Part shown: piece after piece, positions 24,901-37,300 of the stretch
Layout of the letters: each line of letters opens with the position of its first letter
How positions within the stretch are numbered: the stretch's first letter is position 1
Origin: Chionis minor
Taxonomy: Eukaryota; Chordata; Aves; Charadriiformes; Chionididae
Reading direction: 5' to 3'
Assembly: GCA_013398295.1 (NCBI GenBank)
Contig: VZSF01005692.1
Location: 162,683 to 226,682, forward strand
Length of the DNA stretch: 64,000 nucleotides
Made by a program: the position numbers and the translations under genes
Notes under the pieces: generated by a model
What the model saw: only the letters and a program-made list of their open reading frames with translations
Databases searched by the model: none
Told to the model about the DNA's origin: nothing

Positions 24901-26514
24901 AGACATCTCATGAGACATCCCAGCAGCTTTCCTGTTCTCTCACTAGCGTCTTGGATTTGTGGAGCAGTGCTGTCCCTGGTTTTCTTTGGACAGGAGGCAC
25001 AGTAGCCCCTAGAAACCCAATGCAGGTACCTCCTGGCCTATGAAATGTGTCACAGCACAACTTGCCTGCCTGGGGCAGAGAAAGGGCTGCAGAGTTGTGC
25101 GAGCTAGGAGTTGTGCCAGGCCCTGAAAGAGGCACCCCTGCGCTAAAAACATCTTCTCCAGTGTTTAAGTCTGACTGCTCTCAGTGCTCTAGGAGAGGGC
25201 AGCACATGACTGGTTTTCAGTTATGTTCCTGTTCCTTCCACATAAGCAGGGAAAAGCAGTGGGGCCACTGAAAGTCCATCTTTGCAAATTCACATTTTGC
25301 CACCAGAGAGCTCCCATCCTTCACATCAGTCCAAGGGTGAGGAAATAATGGCCAACATGGCAAAAAAGTTCCTCAGTCTCCACCGCATCCCAGCTTTCAT
25401 TGTAAGAGCTGGACTCTGTGATGCTTACTCTGCCTTTTTCTTTAAAAATAATATTCCTTCAGTGCTTGGAAGAGTTTTGCCCCTTCATTGCAGCCTTCTT
25501 AGGAAAGGGGGAATGTTGAGACTGGGAATATTGAGGCTGGCTAATCCAAGAAAACACAGTGAGCAGGTGGAAATCTGGTGGCAGCAGTAAGTTTTCCTCT
25601 CTCTGGTGGTTTCAACAGTTTTGTGATGGAATAGCAGGGCTTGAGAGGGTCTGCCTGAAGCACTGGCCTTGCTGCTAGTAGCCCTACAGAAGAACGTGGC
25701 ACTTTTGCTTGCATCTGTGACTTATGGTTCTAGAAAGAGTGTTGACGCATGCAGTAGGTGTAGCTTGTACTAATTTGAGTTTGTAATCTCTAGTGATACT
25801 GCTTTTTCTTTTTAATTACAGAGTTGAAGCATTAACTCCCCCAAACAATGCAATTCTGGCCTTTTCCATCCACTCTCCTTCCTCCCTTCCAATGTCTGGC
25901 TCCTTTCCCCACTCTTTCCTGGCACTTGCGCAAACACGTACTCCATCCTCCCACATTTCTGCCTTGCTGAGGAGACAAGTCTTCCACACTTGGAGGAAAA
26001 CATGGGTAATTGGTTTAGTTCATTGAATATGTGAAACTGATAACTGAAAAATTAGTCCTGGATGAGCAGTCTGAACACTACAGTGAGTTTGGAAAAATGA
26101 CTGTGCTCCCTTTTTTGGGGGCTGATGTGATGTCTTGCCTTCCTTCTGTACATCTCCTCCCTGGCCCTCACCCGTGCTGAGAGCCTGAGGAAGCCCTGGC
26201 TTCTCTGGAGCCTGTGAGATGTCAGCCAAGAAGCAGTTCTTCTCTTTCTAGCTACCCCCATTGCATCTTGGTGGAGATGAATCTGCAAATAAATAGTCTC
26301 AGCTTCCGGCTCCAGCAGAGATTGAAGGGCCCATCCTTGCAACTGCTCTCAGTTTGCTCAACCTCCTCCACGTTTGTTTAGACACCCCTTTTCCGTGGTG
26401 CACTATACCTGGCAGAAATCCTGAGCGAACTGAGGGCTGGGAAGCATAAGGCACTAGAAGTCAAAACAGTCACATCTCATCAGATCTAGTCTCTCTTCTG
26501 CTTCAAGGGAAGAT
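24901..26514. other. Intergenic, no recognised gene
   Basis: Sequence between two CR1 fragments. I see no coding exon, RNA gene or repeat that I can support. Confidence 0.5.
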
Positions 26515-26835
26515 GGAGAGAATTGGAAGGTTGCTTAGTTTAAGGAAGAGATGACTTAAGAGGTTATAGCAATCTTCAAACATATGTGAGGTCAGCTGCG
26601 GACAAGTCATGTATTCTTTATTTTCATGCTAGCTGAATACAAACTGTATTAGTCTTAGATCATAGCAAGGGACATCAGCATCTGCGATCAGAAAAATGTT
26701 TCCAAGGGTGAGGATAGCAAACCAGTGGACTAGGTTACTTGGGAAAGAAATGAATATCCTTTCTTTGAGGTTTTTAAAAAGCAGCATCAAGAACAGTGTA
26801 TCTTCCATCCATGTCCTCAGCTGGTCTGTCAGAGC
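26515..26835 (+). mobile_element. Old CR1/L3-type LINE fragment
   Basis: Despite many substitutions the order matches a CR1-superfamily 3' region on the plus strand. It runs TTGCTTAGTTTAAGGAAGAG, a CTTCAAACATATG block, TCTTAGATCATAGCAAGG, GATCAGAAAAATGTTTCC, AGGGTGAGGATAGC, AACCAGTGGA, and TTTGAGGTTTTTAAAAAGC, corresponding to the conserved tail PSLEVFK. Its divergence is much greater than that of the copies at 24.5 and 61 kb, so it is an older insertion. Confidence 0.65.
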
Positions 26836-29800
26836 AAAGGACCTCCTCAGCAAAAGTTTCTGCAGCGTAGAGAGGAGAGTGGAAGCACACCTCCAGAGAC
26901 CTGCCTGGCAAATCCCCTCTTCTTAGGCCTAGGATCTTTCCTGTGATGGATCTACAAAGGTTGTGGGCAGTCTTTGTTGGAAACCAAGTGACATATTTTC
27001 AGGAAGAGGAGAAGGAAGTCCTTCAAAATCCAGGTGGTTACCAGGATAATAATTTTACCCCAGGAAACTCAGGACACATCTCTGGCACTTTTCAGTCCAA
27101 CGTGGCTTCCTTCTGACCCTGGCTGGAGTTAGCGGTCCAGAAACATTATCCTAGCCTGGGGAGACAAGCCTGTTCTGCAACATTATCCCTTCTCTGGTCA
27201 AGACCAGCTCTGGCTGCACTGGGCAGTAGCATTACATGAAACAAGATTGTCCCAAGCTAGCCGTCAAAGCTTGTAGCAGTCCTAAGTACAGATCGTTCGT
27301 GTATGTCACATTCTGTGATTCTGTGATGTCCCTGTTTGCAACAGGAGACTGCCACACAAGTGCTAGGTAGTTTGCAAGAGGCCCTTGGGAGCCCCGGTTT
27401 TGTTCTCGGGAGTGCTGGGTTAGGCAGAGTTGCCAAGGAAAGCCGGAAGCTCTGTTTGTGCTCACTGTCCTACACAGTGAGCTCCATCTTGCTGAGAAGC
27501 AAACCAGCAGAACTGAGCAGCCGGCTCAGAGACGGAGATCTCATCTGCAAAACACTGTCTCCCTCCTGGTGAGCTCCCTGCCCTGGGTGCAGAGCCTGGT
27601 TCTTGCTCCAGCATGCAGGCATTTTAAGTGGGGTGGGAATTAATGCTGGTGCCATACGAAGTGTCCCATGTTTCCCCTGAGCAGCGAAAAGGATCTTTAG
27701 CATTAATGAGAATCAGCTCCAGTGCTGCAGCAGCTGCAAAGTGAGTTCCGCTTCTAACTGAACTAGGTTACATTTTGACTCAGCATTTTTGCTATCCAGA
27801 TTTGCACTGGAAACTTATCTGTAAAGAATGTGTGTCTTCGGTGATCATCGGAACAGCTTCTTAGCCCAGAGGAATTTTGGTTTTGTAACAGAGCTGCAAC
27901 GCAACTGCGTCACAGCGCCAAAACCCTGGACGGAGATACGCATCCTGGAAGGCTGTCCGACCTGTAAGGGTGCTTCGAAGCAGGAAGACACCTGCAGCTG
28001 TAAACCTGGTGCAGGTCAGGGGAAGCGTTGCAAAAGTTAGGATGAGTTTGGGGGCATACAGATTGGAAGATCAGAATGTGCTAGTGCGCATCTGTGTGTG
28101 GATATCCACAGGCAAAAAAGAGCCAGGGCTCTTCTAGAGTGGGAGAACTTGCTTCATCATTTATTAACATGCTCAAACACTTGCATTTTCATGAGGCTTA
28201 GATATTTCATGTATTTGCCAGAACAAACACAGCACAGGATTCTTCTAAGCTGTTGATGAAATCATTGAGGGGCTCCATGTCTACTTGTGATTTTCCACTT
28301 CTTTGAGTTTACTTTGAGATGTGAACATAAAATCTGGCACTCACAGGCACCATGTGGATTTGTGATGGTCTTGGGAGTGCAGCTTCTCTATAAAACAATG
28401 TCTTGATCACATCCAAGCACAGATGTTGTTTGTTTGTCTGTGACAGGTGTAGCATCATTCATATTTGCTTGGTGAGCCATCCAAGTCATGCTTTAATGGA
28501 GATTCTTTAAAGAAGTTACAAATAGTTCATTTTAGTACACTGGTTCAGTAAACACTGCAGTGAACACTTTGGAAGAGATGCTAAATTATACAAATAAGAA
28601 AGTTATGTATGGAGGGAAAATGGACAGCATTTGTTTTGTTTTTTTTTAATGGCATATTGCAGTGGTTACCAAGCCTTAATGGTTTTGTCAGCCATCTCAG
28701 GACATTTTCTATTTTTTTTTTTTCTTAAAGTCCCAGCTGCTGGAAGGAAGATATTGTGCAAGAGTCTCCACTTTCCCATTTTAAAAAAGTAAGTTTCTAA
28801 CCCTTGTGGTTGCTTAGAAAAATATGAAAACATGAGCTGAATGTTCCAGATAGGATGTTGAAATCAAAACCAAACACAATGGAAAACTTGGTTCATAGCT
28901 TTAAAATCCAGACAGCAAATAAACAGCCTTAGATTGGCTTAGAAATTCTGCAGTTTGGAAATGCATCAGTATCTGACTTCTGGGACCTGACTGCTGGCAT
29001 GAGGGCACATATGATTTTGGAATCAAAGTGTAGTCTCTTTTTGGTTAGGCAACACTGATCTTTATAAAAAGGAAATATTTCTTTAAAATATATTTTTAAT
29101 ATTTCTCTGGTGAGAACACCTCTTTTTCAAAACTTTCTTGAGCATTGCTTGAGCCTCATTTTGTCTCTTTTTTTGTTTCTGAACTTACTGTGTTTTGTTC
29201 TGAGTTGAGAATTTCATCCTGAATCTCTTTTGGTTCATGCTTCTTTCCCTCTTGACTTTAATCTTTCTGTCTGCAGATTTCCATTTGGTTTGGTTTTGAT
29301 GTTGACCTCAGATTTGGTGTTTTCTTCCTTTCCTCATTTTTGCCTCTTCATCCTGTTCTTTGCTTTCCAGCTTCGTTTTGAGCTGGTGCTGGAAAATTCC
29401 ACCTTGGGTGGTGGGTGATGTTGCACCTGAATATTGCCTTTTATCGGCTGAGCACGTGATGTTTCTGAGTGTCTCAGTGCAGCCACTCAAAGTCACATTT
29501 GAGCTCATCTTCTCATGACTGGGGAAGTTGTTGGCTTGTTTTGTTTTTCCAGAGGAGATGACTGAATTTTTGGTGAAAGATGTGCACAATGCAGGAATTC
29601 ATGAAGAGGGAATTTCAGTTCTCCAAGTAGAACTGTCCCTGAGTGGCAAAATTTGTGGCCAGATTGCTGGTGAAGCTTTTGGGTGGTATGAGAAAAGTTG
29701 GAGGGTGAAAAATAGAGATCCTTCTCTCTCCTATCCCCTACTTGTGTGACATGGTGGTGATTGTGTATCTTGATCCGTGTTGCAGCCTTCAAATCAGGTT

Positions 29801-31194
29801 GTTCTTGCACTGCGCTCCTGGAGCTAGCAGGCAAATTCAAGCTCAGGTGCTGGATTGGCCCAAACTGTGGTGCTTTCTGAAAGCTGGAATATGGAGGTCT
29901 AAACACACTGGCTGTGGGCCTAAGATCTTGCTCTTAGGAGCTGACTGGGATTGGGCACAGTCCCATCCACAGCATCTAGCCCGAGCTTAGTCCTTCCAGC
30001 ACGAGCATTTAGAGCTCAAGCTAACAGCCAGCAATGAGAACAGAAACCCTGTTGTACCCCTTAACCCTGCCCTTTCTCGCAGAAGAGTTTGCTTTTCTGA
30101 CCTGACTGACTCCAGGTTTTACGTCGTGAACTGTACTGCCTATTTGGAGAATGAAAATAAAGGGTCTTCAAAGCCCTGGTTATTGGGGTCCCCTGGAACA
30201 GCAGCAGGATGAGTATAATCCACACGGGAAGCTCATGGCAGGAGCATGTGTTGGGGAAGCGCTGGTCCAGGGAAGGCGAGGAACCAGCATATAGCACTGT
30301 CCAAGGCTGAAGGCCCATCTGAAGAGGGTCCTGAGGCACATGTGACAGGTATGGGTGCATGAATGAGAGGGATGATGGTGTGAAGTTAGTCTGTCTCTGC
30401 ATATCCCAGCTGCAGATGGAATAGTTTCTTTGGAGCCAGTACAGCTAATGACTCTTCTCCAGAGACCGTCACCCTGCCCTAAACCTGTCCTGGCCTGCTT
30501 TGGAAAGAGTATGGTTTCTCTCCTAGACTGTGGGAGGCAGATTGTTTCCCATGTGTCTGCACCGAGGGGAGAAACCACAGGTGGGCATTTGTGCCTCCAC
30601 ACAGTATTGAACTCTGCAACAACCCTGGCAGACTGCCATCTCCCGGCTTCTCCTGCGGGCAGGCTCCCAGCATTTAGGACCGTTTCTTCCTTGGGGAAAT
30701 TTCACCTAGGTGAAATGATGTTTTTAGACCTAGACCATCCAGGGTTTAGGATGAGACAAAGTACTATCCCTGGTGTGGTTTTTCTTTTCCAGATGTCTTT
30801 CATTATTTTGTTAAGGTTAGAAATCCACAGAATAAGATCTGCAGCTCTGAGCATCATATATATGAAATAGAAATGTCCTAACCATAGACAGGCTTGCTAA
30901 AGCTTATTTGTCAGAGTCCTTGTCTTCAGAGCTTAAGTGTTTGTATCTATCATCCTGTAGTTTATCCCGTAATAGACCCATGGTTGTCCAGGGCTTAGAG
31001 GTCATATGGATAATTGGCAGTCAAGCTCTCGTATTCCATCTAATTCAGGCCTTTCCCAGTATTACTAACTTCAGATGGCCCCGTATGTGCTGGATGCAAG
31101 GCAAGGGCTGATCTATGCATTAAGCAGCATACACCGGAGGCTGTCAGAAGTTAGGGGCATTTTAAACCAACAAAGAGAGGTGTCTCCAAGGTTT
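26836..31194. other. Intergenic, no recognised gene
   Basis: Mixed sequence becoming AT-rich at 28.1-29.4 kb. There is a doubled ATTCTGTG octamer at about 27310-27326, which resembles a CR1 3' terminal repeat but lacks recognisable CR1 sequence before it. No exon or RNA gene is supported. Confidence 0.5.
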
Positions 31195-31312
31195 AGCTGT
31201 CATAGGCTGGACAAGACCCTGAGCAACCTAATCAAGCTGGATCCACTTTGAGCATTGAGCTGGACTTGATGACCTCCAGAAATCTCTTCCAACCTATATT
31301 GCTCCATGATAA
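31195..31312 (+). mobile_element. CR1 LINE 3'-end remnant
   Basis: Plus-strand blocks in order are AGGCTGGACAAGACCCTGAG, CAACCTAATCAAGCTGGA, TTGAGCTGGACTTGATGACC, TCCAGAAATCTCTTCCAACC and TGCTCCATGAT. These follow the consensus CR1 tail (GAGCAACCTGGTCTAGCTGG, then GACTAGATGACCTCCAGAGG, then CCTTCCAACC). Only about 115 bp remain. Confidence 0.8.
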
Positions 31313-34300
31313 ATCCAGCAGCATTATATTGCAGGGACTTGCTAGAGACCACGTCAGAAATCCATAACAGAACCAGTGCATCTGGTAACAGCCCCTGCAT
31401 CCTGCCACTGAGTGAGGCTGCAGCGTGCCCTAAGGTAGGCTGAGCTACCCCAGCTTGAATAAATAAAAGCAAGAGTGGCATAGCTGAGTACAGCCACACA
31501 TCAGGTCATGCTTAATAACATGGACTGACTTATCTGTGTTTGCCACCCTTTAATAAGTGGTGTGTACGCAAATTTCAGAGGAAGCTGTTGGACGGCATAT
31601 AGTGATTAGAAGCACTTGAGCAGGCAGAGAGAGATACGGAAAGTTAGAGGTGGCAATGCTGGGTCTATGAAGAACTGTGGCATTGCTGATCTCCAGAGCA
31701 ACTGGTTACCCACTTCTGAAAACACTCATTTCTGAACTGCTACTTAAAATTCCTAAGTGAGGACTTTGCAGAAAGTATGACCTTAGAATGGGGCTGGTGG
31801 GACCTGACATGTTTGCTGGAGCAAGATGCAGTAGCAGAATGAGTGAAAAATCCCCATTTTTATTTTTCTGTACAGGCTTTCTCAGCCTCTCCTCAAACTC
31901 CGACATGTGGGAATTTGACCCTCAGAGCCCAAATCCGTGAGCTGTGGTAGATCTGAGAGAATTGGTTTCTGACAGATCTGATGCTTATTTCTCCTTCGTT
32001 CTCCTTGCCCAGCTGGGATGTTATTGCAAGGTGTCTGTGATGTTTCTCAGAAATGTTTTTGATATTTGCCAGTAGTGCCTGTGCCTGGTTGCTGGGTTTG
32101 TTTGGGAGCAGCTTGCTGGAACACTCTTATCTGAGATAAGATGTCTCCTGTAGGATATTTGTTCTCTGCAAGGAGTTTGGTTTTTCCTTTTCCTTTAAAA
32201 CCAGGCTTGTTGTGTAAAAACATGCAGAAAATCTCTACTTTGGCCGTGTTCTGTAATATTTACTTGAAATTGGCTGGCCCTGTAAATATTCTTGCCAATA
32301 AACTTGAGAGTATCAACAGAGAGAGCGAAGCTGTCTTGTGTGGTATAGCAAGAAACTTTTTCAGCATTGGCATACAACAGGTCTACTAAAATGTCTAGTT
32401 TCTTGTCAGAATGTGAGTAGGACAGAACAGATAAACTACAGCTCCTAGATATCAGAGGTGGAAGAGACCCTGAGTGTCCATTTTGTCTGTTTCCTTGTCT
32501 ATATGCAGTGTTAACCAAAGTAAAGCTTCATCATAGCAGTTCATCTGTCCAGAGGCACGGAGTCCATCCCCTCTCCTGGCAAACTGCTCCACATCTGAAC
32601 AGGATAATCCTGTGGTGTTTCTAGGGAATCTGGATGTGTTGTTTCATTGCATGCTGAAAGGCATGAATTCATTCCAGAATAAACTGAGCATGCATCTGGT
32701 TTAATTCTGTGCATGTTTGTGCTTGAGTGATTGCCTCATGGTGCTGCTCTCCTCTCTCTGCGTTCCCAGAATTTTTCAGTTTGTGAGCAATTGTTCTTTG
32801 GGGTACTACATCTCTGTCCTAATGAGCTGGGCGAAAGTTTGTCTAACCTGGGAATGCGATAAGAGCTGCAGAATATTTTTGGAGAGGTCCTGAATGGTTT
32901 GGCAGGGTGTTTTTACTGCAAAGATGCTCAGGTGAAAAGTCATGATTCCCAGTATAATACTGGGAAAATCTACATTTATGTCCCCATTCTTTGTCTGAAT
33001 TGTTTTTATAAGCCCTAGTTTTTGCAGGTTTTGTGCTGTGCCAAAGCAGGGAAGTTAGCCCTCTCCTTCCTAAGGCTGGGAGATGTCTTCCTGGCCTACA
33101 AAATGCACACATGGCTAAGGCATTGCCATGTTCTTCATGACGGCAATACCACCATTCCTTCTACTTGTCCCCCGTGCCCCACTCTGCTATCTATACAAGT
33201 CCTTCTCAGTTCATCAAGCTTAGAGGTAGCCCATGTACTTCATCTGCAGCGTGCCCTGAGCCTAAGAAATGAGTCCCAACCAGTAGGGTTACTTACTGAT
33301 GTGCATTGGAAGTTCAGAGCTTTTGGAGCTGGGTGCTGACTTTGTCCTAGGGACAGCAGGTGGGGAGTCACTTTGACACTGCACCATCAGGTGGCCAATG
33401 ATCTGGAAGATGGCAGCTTTGGATTGCCATAGACCTGGAGAATGTGTGTCACCCAGTGCGAAGAGTTGGTGCTCAGGCCCCATGACCCTGAGCAGAGGCA
33501 GAAAGTAGTAGAGGGAGGTGAAGCCAGAGCTTTCTGTCCTCTGCTAAATGAGATGTAATGCAATGATTTTTGCTTTCCAGGGTGTTTCTGTTGTCCTTTG
33601 GTATGCATCAGTGAATATGAAGATTGTTCTGAGTCTTCCAAAGTCTGAGGACCCTGAGAAAAAAAGACAGATGGTTTGATTTGTAGCAGGAAAGAAAAAA
33701 GTGGGGAAAACATAACTGTTGGAAATCTATTTCCACCCCTCATCCCCAATAAAACTCTTTGGTAATATGGTAATATGCAGAAGGTGTAGGTTTGGAAGGA
33801 AGGGGATCTGTCTACCTTTGCATGCATGCTGGGATGTCTGTGAACAGCTGAAATGGATGGAGCCAAGTAGGAACACAGGAACAGTGCTGAACCTTGGGCC
33901 AGGAGATGTGTCAGGCCAGATGTGAAGGAAGCTTGGAAAGAGCAGATGGCTTTTATATCTCCTGGTAGCCCACAATGCACATGTATTTTTGGAGGTATAT
34001 CCCTGAAGCATCCAGAAGAGTCAAGGAGATACTCCCCAGATGAAGGAGAATTGGCTCTGCTTCTTTCCTCAGCTCTGTCTCAGATACTGACTGGATGTGA
34101 CCTGTTGGCATCTGGGGAACTTCCAGGCTAGACCTCTGCCTGTGGCAAAGTGCACGTGGCAAATGGATGAGAGAAGCTTACTATTTAAGGGTGTGTGTGT
34201 GGGGGTGGTAGTGGAGAAGACCCTTCTTTTATAAAGCCAGGACCTTTGATTAAACAGGCAGTGGGTTCTTGCAATGGAGATTAGTTGAGTAGTGCTCTGT

Positions 34301-37300
34301 CATCCACACTTGCCATTGGACATGCTGTTGAAGCATCCTCCTACCTGGACTTCTGCCATAGCATAGTCATGTGGGTCTTATGTTTGCTTCTTTTCCCACA
34401 AGTGTCAAAGAGAGACCCAGAAAACATTAGCCTTAGTACAGCTGTGGACAGGACTGTGATTGTCGGGGTTTGCAGGCAATGGGATCTCACCCATGACCCC
34501 AGATGCCTTGACAGAATCTGGTATCTCCCTGCACTGCCTTCCCTTCTGTGCCTGGTTCATCTTGACTCCTCTGCACTTGGCATTCAGGATGTGGTGTTGC
34601 AAAGACACCTTGCCAGAGAACGTTTCTGCACTTCCTCACGGTCATGCCCCAAATCAAGGTGTGGCAGGTTACCAGGTCAGGTCCATGCTTTCTGGTTTCT
34701 GTTTGTTGCTGTAGATCCATTGCTGCATTCTAGCATTGCTTCATGTCACGCTTTTCACCATGGGCTTGCAGCTCCACATGAATAACAAGTCTCCCCAGGA
34801 CTGTCTGTCAGGTGGGCTTGCTCAGCCTGATCCCAGCCGAGGAGGTGCGCTGAGCTTGGCTGAGCCACGGGGCTCACGTATCATACCATACCTGGCTGCT
34901 TGCAAGGAGGGTTGCCTGATTGCTAGGGCAGGCAGGAAGGGAAAGAAGGCAATTTCCTGGCCATACTGTGAATTTTAGAGAAAAGATACATACGTGGGGT
35001 TTTGGGAAGCGGGGATGACAGGCTGAAGTGAGACACTCGGGCAGTGGAGTTCCAAGGAGTCTCCCTTCTCATGCAGCCAGGGGAAAGGTAGGACTGGTGC
35101 CTGAGCACTGAAATGAACTGAATTAAGGCAGGGACTGAATTTGGAGCTTGGCCAGCGTGTTTTCATGGCTTGGGAAAGGGAGGAAAAGGAGAGACTTGCC
35201 AGCTTGTGTCAAGTATGTGTACCTGCAAGCCAATGTGAGGTGTCTGCGAAGTTTTATAGGACTGGTCTGGTCCTATAGGTCTCACAGAGAAGCCAAAGAG
35301 TAAAGGGGCTGAAACATATGTGTGGTTCTTTATGCACCCTCACCTCTTCTCTTTCTGTCTACTGGAAGTGCAGTACTCCTACATATGAAGCACAGCGCTT
35401 GTGGTAGGTACTACTATGTTTCAGTGGCTTGGCAGGTTTTGCTGACTGTCGTAAGGACGGTGCTGAGACTTGGACAATGTTCTTGAAGGGCCTTGTCGTC
35501 CTTTGCAGGGTAACTCTTCAGAATACTTCATGCCACCTTGGAAGTTATCACTGTTGATGCCTGTGCTTTTTGATGTAATTTTGCTGGATAATCACTGGCA
35601 TCACCTGCCTCTGAGTGCTCAATGTATCATGCAGCTGCAGTTTGATCTTTCCCTCTTAAAACTCCTACTGAGAGAATTGGCGTGTTTTGTGACCAGGGCA
35701 GGTATTCAGCTGTGTCAGTCTTCACAGGATGACTTCTCTACAAGATAGGCAAAACCGTAATTAGAGCTAAAGCCTCTTATTTCTTCCATTCAGTTGTGTG
35801 TGGCTGGCAGTGAGGATGTCAATGAAAAAGCAGTGAGGTTCTTCTTAAATTGATATTAATGGGAATAGACACATGGGGAGAGATACATGAGAACTGTTTC
35901 CAGCCTAGAAGCAGCAGCTGCAGAAACAAGTGTTACTTGTTTATCAAGACCATGGTATGCCCAAGAGGAAGAAAATTCACCAGGCTGGGATTCGGCAGTT
36001 GGGTCCCAGGTCTCAGCTCTGCTAATAGTTGCCTGAGAGCCCTACGTAAATCTTCTCACTTCTTTCTTCCTGTTCTCTCTCTTTGCTTACCCAGAGAGCT
36101 CCCTGAGCCAAGGACTGTCTCATGAAGTTTAGAGTTAACCAACCACCCTCATCTTATGGGTCATGCCCCCAAATGCCCACATGGACTGTGACGACTCTCT
36201 GATCCTGAGACCAAATGTTGGTTTATTTCTGCTTGGTTTTTTCTTTCCAGAATCTCTAATCTCTAATTTCAACTGTGTGGTGACTGAAATGACTCCTAGA
36301 GTGGCAGGACACTTCCAACAGCGTGGGCTTCACAATAGAGGATGGCTGCTTGTGGGGACTGGTTGGGTTGTTGTTGTTCTCTTGAGCATGGGTGAGAGGG
36401 TTTTGGAGAAAGCGGCTTTCATGTGGGGTGAGGGTCAGAGAGGACTTCAGAGGCAATTATTATATCTTCAGTGGGATCACCCCCGCTTGCCACAGGCTTC
36501 AACTCGTCTCACCCCAGCAGTGAGTCACATGTTGTGACTGAGCTGCCTGGGCCCAGGCAGGGAAGGGAGAACAGCAAGGCATCAGAGCTGGAGGCATCTC
36601 CAGATCCTGCCTGATCCCCGGATGGAGTCATGAGGGAAGCAGAACAAGGGCAGCTTAGTGGTCCCTCATGTTTCCTTTTTCCCATGGCACTTCTCTCAGT
36701 CTCTTCTGTTCCGTGGATTCCCTGGAAACCCCAGCTTCTGCCTCATGCAAAGGGCTGTGCTTCCTCTGGTACCACTCCTCTCAGAGCACAGAGAACTCTC
36801 TGTGCTCTTGCCCTGCTAGGGGATGTCCAGCTACACAGACACTGTGTCTTAAGGACAGCCTCTTGGCTTAATTCACTGATCATCCACGTTGTTCCACCTG
36901 CCCTTGACATGATGTTCCCTCACCCATGTTGGTTATGGAAACCCCCTTAGAAGGGCCCCAGCGTTGCTCATGATGAAGCAGGTGGGATTTCTAAGAAGCC
37001 TAAATTGTCTCTTAATGGACTTGTAGAAGCAGATGTTAGGGCCCCTGGGTTTCAGGCAGCTGAAGTACTGTGTAGATGTTCTCTGCATCTTTTCTGCTAT
37101 AATCTGTATTATGGTAAGAGGCCTGCAACCTTCTTTTTCTCTCCTAAAGCTGCCTGCAGACTAGCATTCATAATAGGAAAGGTGAGACTGTTTTAGTTTC
37201 TCTTGTGATTCTGGAAAGTAAGGCCCTAGTAGGTGCTTTCATCTTGTAGCAGGGAGAGGATGTCCTGGTTTTCACCTAAGTTAGAGCAACCCCTTTTCCC

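Noticed and set aside
27300..27330. CR1 3' terminus suggested by doubled ATTCTGTG
   Set aside because: The preceding 100 bases do not follow any CR1 tail I can recall; two octamers alone are too little.
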